Source: SFWF01 sp964599835
Lineage (GTDB): Bacteria; Bacillota; Clostridia; Oscillospirales; Acutalibacteraceae
Direction of reading: 5' to 3'
DNA: 22,023 bases
Assembly (NCBI GenBank): GCA_964599835.1
Contig: CAZRHF010000029.1
Span: forward strand, 1 to 22,023
The notes under the pieces are model-generated. The model worked only from the letters and a program-made list of their open reading frames with translations. It did not search any database and had not been told where the DNA came from. The position numbers and the translations under genes were made by a program. Below are positions 15,927-22,023 of the stretch, one piece after another; within the stretch, counting starts at the first letter, position 1, and every line of letters begins with the position of its first letter.

Positions 15927-18900
15927 TTACGCTCTGCGCTTGCGAATGATTACAAGAACTGCGAGGGAGAGAACGCTTCCGGCAAGAGTAAATACCCAAG
16001 GAAGAGCATTTGCAACATCGCCTGTAGGAGGAACCTTCAAGGGATCGCCGTGAGAGAAGGTCTCAGTACCCTTAGCTCCGCATTCGCAGGACTTATAATA
16101 CTTTGCGGCTGCTGACGAGGTTGCGCCTGAAGCAAGATATTCATCCTTTACAACTTCCTTATCGAAGGTGTGATCTCCTCCGTCGATAACAACGTCACTT
16201 GCGGAGAGCTCGTTAGTGGCGTTTTCGTCATCGTAAAGTTTACCGCAGTAGCTACACTTATAGTGCTTGATGTTACCGTCGTTATCGTGAGAAGCGGTGG
16301 AAGCGGGAACCTCGTCAAGGTCGTGGTTATCGGCGTCAATTTCACCGTAGTATGCGCCGCAATCAGCACACTTAGCCTTAACCGAGCAGGTTGCTTCGCC
16401 GCCGTTATGAGCTCCTTCGGTATAGTCAACCTTTTCTCCGCACTCGCCACAGTTGTGCCAATGCTTGGTACCGTCGGATTCCCACTCGTCAAGAGGATCG
16501 TGACCGGTAGAGGTGCCCGATTCAAAGGTAGTAGTTCCCTTTGCTCCGCATACGCAGGAGTAGTAGAAGGAAGCGGGCTCATCACAATCAGCCGCGCCTG
16601 CAAGGTATTCGGTCTTTTCTACCTGCTGATCGTAGGTATGGGTTGCGAAATCAAGCTTTTCTGTACAACCTGAGCAAGCGTGCCAGTGGCCTGTACCGTC
16701 CTTAGTCCAATCGGTTGCCGGGTTGTGACCGCTTGCAGAACCATATTCAAAGGTTGCGGTACCTGACTTGCCGCATACGCAGGAGTAATAGTAGGTAGCG
16801 GCATCGTCACAATCGGCAGAAGACGCCTTGTAAGCATCGGTGGTTACCTGCTGATCGTAGGTGTGGTTTGCATAGTCGAGCTTATCGGTACAGTTATCAC
16901 ACTTATGCCAATGGCCATCGTTGTCGGAGGTCCATTCGTTTGCCTTATCGTGGCCTAAAGATGTTCCCGATACGAAGGTCTCTGTTCCTGCAGCACCGCA
17001 TACGCAGGAGTAATAATAGGTAGCGGCCTCGTCGCAGTCTGCTTCTCCAGCCACGAACTCATCAGATTCGATCTCCTGATCGAAGGTATGAGCAACAGAG
17101 GAAGATGCATATCCACACTCTTGGACGGTGCATTCAACATAATGCTTATCACCGTCGATAACATAGTCTTCAATATGACCGTAGATGTCACAGTTCCAGA
17201 AGGTACCAGTGGTAATACGGCACTCAACGCCGGCATCTGCATCAGCCTGAGCAGGAACTATATCGTAAGCCCACTTGGATTCCATACCGTCAATGGTAAC
17301 AACGCCGGCATCGTTGATGGTTATCACGCAGGAAAGAGGATCCTGAGAGAACCAAGTGTTTTTAGCCTGAGAAAGGGTATTAAGGCTCTTCTCTGTAACG
17401 CCTAAGAGATTGCCCTCACTATCGTACTCTTCGTAGAGATAGGTGTGCTCTGCGGTGTAGTGGTCAAATCCGGCAGACTGCCACCAGTTATTGCGAACGG
17501 TGTTGGTATCCATATAGAATACGCCTTCGTTCCAGCCCTGGTTGTTTGTGTGGATGTGTCCGTTGATGGACATGAGAACGGTGCCGGGATTAGCGGCATT
17601 AGCCTTAGCGTACACTTCACGGATCTGAGCGGCGTCGGAAGCACCTCCGCCGAAGCCGAGACCGGAATATCCGGTATGTCCGACTACGATACAGGGAATA
17701 TCCTGAGCAGCGGCATCGAGGAGAACTTCTTCGAGCCAGGCCATCTGAACATCGCCGATAGAGCCGATGTCGGTATTTGCTTTAGCATCTGCACCTTCGT
17801 CGAAGCCTCTTTTGGCATTTGTAGCCGCTGCGGTTCCACCGTAGGAATTGGTGAGATAATGCTCCCAGCCTACGACTTCGCCGTTAATGTGGTTGGGGTT
17901 CCAGTTGTAGTTGTTATCGAGACAAACAAAACGGAAACCGTTTTCTTCAAAATAGAAGTATGCGATAGAGCCGTCGGGAGAAATTTTACCGTCTGCGGTT
18001 CCCCAAACTACATTTTCATCGTTAGTAAGTCTGGGCGTTACAAAGCTCATACTGTTGTTTGCAGATTCGAGCTCGTGGTTACCGTAAATGTTATATGCGG
18101 TAAGAAGCTCGCCCTCTTCGGTAATGTAGTTGAGGTAGGTGTTGGTAAGCTCGGGAGAACCGATAAGGTCGTTACACATATCGCCGCCCGACAAAATGAA
18201 GGCAGAATTGGTATCGTCTGCACGTTTAAGTATCTGACGGAGATCAGCCATAGAGGTGGAGTACATTCCGGCCTTATAATGGAAGTCTGAGAAGAGGGTA
18301 AACTTCACCTCTTTAGAGCCGGAGCCTACGACAAACTCATCATAATCGCCTAACACCTTCTCGACAAGTGCCTTCTGAGCCTCGGTATCGGCAGTCATAT
18401 AAGCACCGTTTGCCAGGTTTGCGGCGCTGTAAGCGGCACCGTCGCCGTAGAAATAAAGTCCGTTTACATAAACGAATGGTCTTACATTAACGTACTGTTG
18501 ATAAACTTCTTCAGGCATGTCAGCGCCGATCGTTTTAACATAAACCTTATCGGCGTCCTGAGTGATATCGCCATCGCTGAATAACATTTCATCTACGCCT
18601 TCGTAATCGATTGTGAGATCGGCAGAAACATCAGAATCGGTCAAAACTAATAATGTGCCAAGAACAAAATTTTCATTGGCATCTGCAGAATAATCACCAT
18701 CGATGTACTGGGAATATACTTCCTGAGTTTTGTCGAAGGAGAATTCGATCTCGAGATCGACGGTCTCATCCTCGTTGACGACAACGCGCATTGCATCAAA
18801 TTCAATATCGGCTGTAAGAATCTTGGTAACCTTGACGTCGGTTACGTACATATTACCGTTATAGGTATAGAAGCCGGGGTTATCGGAGGTGCCTGCGCCG

Positions 18901-20954
18901 CCGCGCCAGGGAGCAACGGCAACCAAAGTATCGTTATAGTAGATATAGTTGTTACCGTTTAGTGAAACTATCTTAAGATCCATAGCCTCGCCGCTGGTAT
19001 GATTATAAGAGGTGTCCCAGTTTGCTCCTGTTCCGTTTCCTCTGTACGAATACTTAGCGGAACCGCTGGGATAGATGCTGTTATACATAACTCCTGTAGC
19101 CTCATTTGTGGGGGCATAGAAGTTGTTGGCGTGACCGATAGAGTTATTGCCACCGGTGTTGGAAACAACGGTTGCCTCGTAGACGTAGTTCATAGTTCCG
19201 GTTGCAGGAAGCGCCATAAAGGCGTCAGTATTTGAGGAACCGAACTGAACTACCTTGCCGAGGGTAGCGTGGTCGACCACGGCAGCAGTGGCGGTAGCCG
19301 AAGTGTTTGCGGCCCAACCGTAGGAGGTTTTTGTTTCGCCCGTGCCGTTGGGATGTCCGTAAGACCAGCCCTCGGGAAGGGTACCTACGGTCTCGTTATC
19401 GAAGTTGTTTTCATAGATGACTTCTCCTTCGATATAGTAGCTGTCGCCTACCTGTCCGATTCCCTCGGGAAGGGTCTCCTCGGTAACGGTGACAGCGTTT
19501 ACATACATCGACTTGATGTATATATTTCCGCTATAAGTGTAAAGACCTACGCGGTCGGTAGTCTCATTAGTTCCGAGACTTCCCATATACTGACAGCCGG
19601 TTACGTATCTGTCGTTAATAAAGTAGTAGTTGATGCCGTTGTAGGAAACTACCTTTAAGGTTACCTCTTCGCCCAGAGTGGCGCGATATGCATCGGTGGT
19701 GGTGAATTCTCCTAAGCCGCCGGGCGAGTCGGTTCCCTTATATTTATGATAGGGAGCAGCGTTGTCCTGAACGGCAAACCACTGGGAGGAGGAAAGTGTA
19801 TCGGTTCCCCAAGTCTGGTTAGAGATTCCGACATACTTACCCGAAAGGGTTGGAATAAATGTAATTTCGTAAACGTAGTCACGGGTGTTTACTGCAGGTG
19901 CAGCAATAAGTGCATCGCAGTTATTAGCTGTAAACTGAAGAACCTTGGTATTATTATAGGTTGCCATTTTTGCGGATACGGATGCGCCGGAGGCACCCCA
20001 TCCCCAGTCGAGAGCGGGGGTGGTGTTAGCGCCGCCGTAGGTAAAGCCATCGGGAAGGGTTCCGTCGGCAAGGGTAGACTGGGTAAAGTCATAAGCAAGA
20101 AGGCTGTCTCCCTTGGTCATAACCTTGTTGCCGTTGGTGCCGATGATATTGCTGTCTTCATCACCGGACGTTGTATCAGCAACGAGCGCCTTTACAGAAA
20201 GCTTGGAAATGAATATTGAAGAGCTGGAGGCGAAGAAACCAACAACGGTCTGATTGCCAAAATCTTTAGCGTTTGCAAAGGTGGCGATATGGTTATCGTT
20301 TATGTAGAAATAGTTATTTCCGGCATAGCTGTATACCTTGAAGGTAAGGGTGGTACCAACTGTGGGAAGACCGGTAAGTGCAGAGGGCTTAGTAATGTTC
20401 TGCTGGGTGCCGGCGTTCTGGAATTTGGTATGATAGTAAGCATAGGTTCCGTTAGAGGAATGACCGGGAGCATAAATAACCATTCGGTTTGCACCGTAAT
20501 CACCTGTCATTCCCTGACTGTCGGCACCGTCTGCACGAACGACAGGTGACATACCGTTAAGCAGACCAAATGAACCGCTCGCGTTATTCGTGAGGGTTAT
20601 CTCTGCTTCGTACACATAGTTAGCGGTAGAAATCGTGGGGATTAAAATGACGTCGTCCTGACTGGTGTTCAGCTGAAGTCCCTTATCGTCTGCACCGCTT
20701 ACGGTGTAGGTAGAAAGAGACAGCGATCCGGCATTACCCGGCCAGCCGTCCCAAGAGGGATTTCGAAGCTCGTAGCCGTCGGGAATGGCGGTCGCGTCTT
20801 CAAAGTCTTCGTCGATGATGGTGTCGCCGACAACAAAGCCCAGGTTTGCAACTTCATCAGGCAGAGTCGTAGTAGCGGAAGCAAACATTCCTATAGGGAA
20901 GGATGCTACTAAAACAACTATTGCCAATATCAAAGCAACTGATTTCTTGAACAT
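15927..20954 (-). CDS. Giant wall-anchored calcineurin-like phosphoesterase with repeats
   Basis: A 1675-residue secreted surface protein. Residues 1-27 are a signal peptide (MFKKSVALILAIVV...FASA). Three LamG/concanavalin-like repeats follow at about 42-258, 281-488 and 508-713, probably carbohydrate-binding. A beta-type linker runs to about 875. The phosphoesterase domain (about 880-1165) has FSDFHY (889-893), GGDMCND (923-929), YGNHE (957-961), VVGHTG (1092-1093) and INGHIH (1131-1135). Cys/His-rich repeats span about 1289-1640. The end is VPPTGD (1641-1646), a hydrophobic helix and RKRRA: a sortase signal. The ATG at 20954 follows AAAGGAAC; an ATG at 21005 would spoil the signal peptide. 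The likely role is cleavage of extracellular phosphoesters such as nucleotides; the substrate is not visible. Confidence 0.9.
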   Translation of the reverse strand: MFKKSVALILAIVVLVASFPIGMFASATTTLPDEVANLGFVVGDTIIDEDFEDATAIPDGYELRNPSWDGWPGNAGSLSLSTYTVSGADDKGLQLNTSQDDVILIPTISTANYVYEAEITLTNNASGSFGLLNGMSPVVRADGADSQGMTGDYGANRMVIYAPGHSSNGTYAYYHTKFQNAGTQQNITKPSALTGLPTVGTTLTFKVYSYAGNNYFYINDNHIATFANAKDFGNQTVVGFFASSSSIFISKLSVKALVADTTSGDEDSNIIGTNGNKVMTKGDSLLAYDFTQSTLADGTLPDGFTYGGANTTPALDWGWGASGASVSAKMATYNNTKVLQFTANNCDALIAAPAVNTRDYVYEITFIPTLSGKYVGISNQTWGTDTLSSSQWFAVQDNAAPYHKYKGTDSPGGLGEFTTTDAYRATLGEEVTLKVVSYNGINYYFINDRYVTGCQYMGSLGTNETTDRVGLYTYSGNIYIKSMYVNAVTVTEETLPEGIGQVGDSYYIEGEVIYENNFDNETVGTLPEGWSYGHPNGTGETKTSYGWAANTSATATAAVVDHATLGKVVQFGSSNTDAFMALPATGTMNYVYEATVVSNTGGNNSIGHANNFYAPTNEATGVMYNSIYPSGSAKYSYRGNGTGANWDTSYNHTSGEAMDLKIVSLNGNNYIYYNDTLVAVAPWRGGAGTSDNPGFYTYNGNMYVTDVKVTKILTADIEFDAMRVVVNEDETVDLEIEFSFDKTQEVYSQYIDGDYSADANENFVLGTLLVLTDSDVSADLTIDYEGVDEMLFSDGDITQDADKVYVKTIGADMPEEVYQQYVNVRPFVYVNGLYFYGDGAAYSAANLANGAYMTADTEAQKALVEKVLGDYDEFVVGSGSKEVKFTLFSDFHYKAGMYSTSMADLRQILKRADDTNSAFILSGGDMCNDLIGSPELTNTYLNYITEEGELLTAYNIYGNHELESANNSMSFVTPRLTNDENVVWGTADGKISPDGSIAYFYFEENGFRFVCLDNNYNWNPNHINGEVVGWEHYLTNSYGGTAAATNAKRGFDEGADAKANTDIGSIGDVQMAWLEEVLLDAAAQDIPCIVVGHTGYSGLGFGGGASDAAQIREVYAKANAANPGTVLMSINGHIHTNNQGWNEGVFYMDTNTVRNNWWQSAGFDHYTAEHTYLYEEYDSEGNLLGVTEKSLNTLSQAKNTWFSQDPLSCVITINDAGVVTIDGMESKWAYDIVPAQADADAGVECRITTGTFWNCDIYGHIEDYVIDGDKHYVECTVQECGYASSSVAHTFDQEIESDEFVAGEADCDEAATYYYSCVCGAAGTETFVSGTSLGHDKANEWTSDNDGHWHKCDNCTDKLDYANHTYDQQVTTDAYKASSADCDDAATYYYSCVCGKSGTATFEYGSASGHNPATDWTKDGTGHWHACSGCTEKLDFATHTYDQQVEKTEYLAGAADCDEPASFYYSCVCGAKGTTTFESGTSTGHDPLDEWESDGTKHWHNCGECGEKVDYTEGAHNGGEATCSVKAKCADCGAYYGEIDADNHDLDEVPASTASHDNDGNIKHYKCSYCGKLYDDENATNELSASDVVIDGGDHTFDKEVVKDEYLASGATSSAAAKYYKSCECGAKGTETFSHGDPLKVPPTGDVANALPWVFTLAGSVLSLAVLVIIRKRRA
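16047..16172 (-). repeat. Partial C-terminal copy of the Cys-rich repeat
   Basis: Codes for HTFDKEVVKDEYLASGA... through CECGAKGTETFSHG, matching the first ~40 residues of the 75-residue unit. It has lost the first Cys (the DCD position) but keeps C-x-C-G. It stands just before the sorting signal. Confidence 0.7.
16416..17090 (-). repeat. Three tandem 75-residue (225-bp) Cys/His-rich repeats
   Basis: Units at 16866-17090, 16641-16865 and 16416-16640. Each runs HT(F/Y)DQ...ADCD(E/D)...YYSCVCG...GT.TF..G...GH....(D/E)W..D...HWH.C..C..K.D. Five Cys and about four His recur in fixed positions per unit, suggesting metal-binding or disulfide-stabilised modules. The DNA is still similar between copies (for example CCGCATACGCAGGAGTA recurs at about 16546, 16773 and 16998 on the plus strand), pointing to fairly recent duplication. 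Confidence 0.88.
18816..20831 (-). repeat. Three LamG-like coding repeats of about 210 residues
   Basis: Units at about 20181-20831, 19491-20114 and 18816-19433. Shared landmarks are an opening D/N-F with LP(D/E)G, a central NYVYEA or DYVYEI, and a closing YxGNNYFYIND or YNGINYYFIND followed by Y(S/N)GN(I/M)Y. Copies are diverged, so this is an old duplication. Confidence 0.7.
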
Positions 20955-20981
20955 AAGCGTTTGTTCCTTTCGAATGAAATT

Positions 20982-21000
20982 AACATATATTAAATATGTT
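20982..21000. repeat. Inverted repeat in the 5' UTR of the surface-protein gene
   Basis: AACATAT and ATATGTT flank ATTAA, between the -10 box and the ATG. It may be an operator or a 5' hairpin. The AT content weakens the case. Confidence 0.3.
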
Positions 21001-21008
21001 TCCATCTC

Positions 21009-21037
21009 ATTATATCACAGTACATAATTTGTTTCAA
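21009..21037 (-). promoter_or_regulatory. Promoter of the wall-anchored phosphoesterase gene
   Basis: On the minus strand TTGAAA (21032-21037) and TATAAT (21009-21014) are separated by exactly 17 bp, about 55 nt upstream of the ATG at 20954. Confidence 0.8.
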
Positions 21038-21047
21038 ATCGACAATA

Positions 21048-21068
21048 TCAACAAAGATTTATTGTTGA
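21048..21068. repeat. Perfect inverted repeat just upstream of the -35 box
   Basis: TCAACAA and TTGTTGA flank AGATTTA, centred about 21 bp upstream of the -35 hexamer. The placement suits a transcription-factor site for the surface-protein gene. No regulator can be named. Confidence 0.4.
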
Positions 21069-21122
21069 TTTTGTGCAAAAGAGCAATGTCGTAAGACAGG
21101 CGCAATAAAAGCTCCGGAAACG

Positions 21123-21152
21123 AAAAAAAATACCGCCTAAAAGGCGGTATTT
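21123..21152 (-). terminator. Terminator of the pyrBI operon
   Basis: AAATACCGCC (21128-21137) pairs with GGCGGTATTT (21143-21152), a 10-11 bp stem followed on the minus strand by a T-run. It starts 4 nt after the pyrI stop. Confidence 0.9.
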
Positions 21153-21156
21153 AAGG

Positions 21157-21579
21157 TTATTTTGCTTTAGATTCGCAGTAGATACAGCGATAAACCATAT
21201 TTTCTCGGTCGGTAAGCTTAAATTTATGAGGAAGCTCCTGCTCAACAGATGTAATGCAACGGGGATTCCGGCACTTAATTATTCCCTCGAGGGTCGAGGG
21301 CGACTCGATCTTCTCAAGCTTGGTGTTAACTCCGTTTTTAATTATATTGACGGTGATATCGGGATCGATGTATCCGATCAAATCAAAGTTGAGGTCGATC
21401 TCAGCATCGATCTTAATAATGTCTTTACGACCGCACTTAGCCTTTTTACTGTAAGCATTGTTTATAACGGCTACGAGACAGTCGAGCTCATCAAGGCCTA
21501 AAGCCTTATAAAGCTCCATTCCCTTCCCTGCAGTTATATGGTCGAGAACTATACCGTTTTCAATAGGACTTACTGTCAT
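21157..21579 (-). CDS. pyrI: Aspartate carbamoyltransferase regulatory chain
   Basis: Regulatory subunit of ATCase. It binds nucleotides and links the catalytic trimers in the first committed step of pyrimidine synthesis. The 140-residue protein has the N-terminal nucleotide-binding region (VSPIENGIVLDHITAGKG) and the zinc domain with Cys103, Cys108, Cys132 and Cys135 in CRNPRC and CIYC. All four zinc ligands are intact, so it should assemble. The ATG at 21579 directly follows the pyrB TAG stop, with GGAGGTGGAG just upstream inside pyrB. Confidence 0.96.
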   Translation of the reverse strand: MTVSPIENGIVLDHITAGKGMELYKALGLDELDCLVAVINNAYSKKAKCGRKDIIKIDAEIDLNFDLIGYIDPDITVNIIKNGVNTKLEKIESPSTLEGIIKCRNPRCITSVEQELPHKFKLTDRENMVYRCIYCESKAK

Positions 21580-22023
21580 CTACTCCACCTCCAAGAGCTT
21601 CAGAATAAGTGCCATTCGGATATATTTTCCGTTTTTGGCCTGCTCAAAATATTTTGCACGGGGGTCATCATCAACGGCAACTGCAATTTCATTAACACGG
21701 GGCAGCGGATGAAGAACACACATATCGGGCTTTGCCGTCTCTAACTTTTCGGGAGTTAAAATATAACTGTCCTTAAGACGGATATAATCCTGCTCATTAA
21801 AGAAGCGTTCGCGCTGTACACGGGTCATATAAAGAATATCAAGCTCAGGCATTACCTCTTCGAGATCGGTAGTCTCAACAAATTCGATATTCTTAGCCTT
21901 TAACACTTCATCCTTAATATATTCGGGAACTGTAAGCTCTTTCGGAGAAACAAGGACGATCTTAACGTTGTCATAGCGGGAAAGTGCGCCGATAAGGGAA
22001 TGAACGGTACGTCCGAATTTAAG
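21580..22023 (-). CDS. pyrB: Aspartate carbamoyltransferase catalytic chain, 3' part only
   Basis: C-terminal 147 codons of the ATCase catalytic subunit, which joins carbamoyl phosphate and aspartate. The gene begins beyond the right edge. The visible part opens with LKFGRTVHSLIGALSRY and includes LYMTRVQRERF, the substrate-loop motif CVLHPLPRVNEI and the closing AKYFEQAKNGKYIRMALI. These match the aspartate-binding domain. It precedes pyrI without a gap, so the two form a classic pyrBI pair. Confidence 0.95.
   Translation of the reverse strand, partial: LKFGRTVHSLIGALSRYDNVKIVLVSPKELTVPEYIKDEVLKAKNIEFVETTDLEEVMPELDILYMTRVQRERFFNEQDYIRLKDSYILTPEKLETAKPDMCVLHPLPRVNEIAVAVDDDPRAKYFEQAKNGKYIRMALILKLLEVE

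Noticed and set aside
17445..18290. 281-residue plus-strand open frame inside the surface-protein gene
   Set aside because: It mirrors the phosphoesterase coding strand, has no ribosome binding site and shows no family features.
20955..21005. Start of the surface protein at the ATG at 21005
   Set aside because: It lies almost at the predicted transcription start, and the added residues spoil a clean signal peptide that begins at 20954.

Overview
The window looks like core chromosome of a low-to-mid GC Bacillota, most likely a gut-type Clostridia (Oscillospiraceae/Ruminococcaceae-like). The reasons are strong GGAGG ribosome binding sites, sigma-A-like promoters with 17-bp spacers, a DUF1540 protein, the rplS-lepB-ylqF-rnhB-yraN cluster, a class B sortase, and a very large wall-anchored protein with Cys/His-rich repeats. 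The genus is inference; no rRNA or tRNA lies in the window.

Layout. Positions 1-9260 are almost all on the minus strand. They hold the 5' part of tig (trigger factor), a small metallophosphoesterase, thrC with its own promoter, and the cluster rplS-lepB-ylqF-rnhB-yraN behind a strong promoter and an L19-type leader. A two-gene unit follows, encoding an unrecognised 701-aa lipoprotein and a polysaccharide deacetylase. One small plus-strand gene (DUF1540) sits between tail-facing neighbours. Near 9.3 kb two well-formed promoters diverge. The plus strand then carries a tRNA-thiolation pair (cysteine desulfurase plus thiI), a giant cinA gene, and a small membrane-protein gene. Back-to-back hairpins at 15.84-15.92 kb separate this from a convergent 5-kb minus-strand gene for a secreted, wall-anchored calcineurin-like phosphoesterase. 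The right end holds pyrI and the 3' part of pyrB.

The unusual region is 11.8-21 kb. The cinA frame continues without a break past the normal end of CinA into an acidic linker, a transmembrane helix, a complete class B sortase domain (His669, Cys770, Arg778) and a ~130-residue Ser-rich tail. The predicted topology puts the CinA enzyme in the cytoplasm and the sortase outside. The next gene encodes a second, degenerate CinA-N-like domain, also tethered to the membrane by one helix. The convergent gene encodes a 1675-aa surface protein ending in a VPPTGD sorting signal, a plausible sortase client. I read this as a possible membrane-tethered CinA/sortase module not standard for either family; the functional links are inference.

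No mobile elements, CRISPR arrays, tRNAs or rRNAs were seen, and no gene-free stretch exceeds 300 bases.
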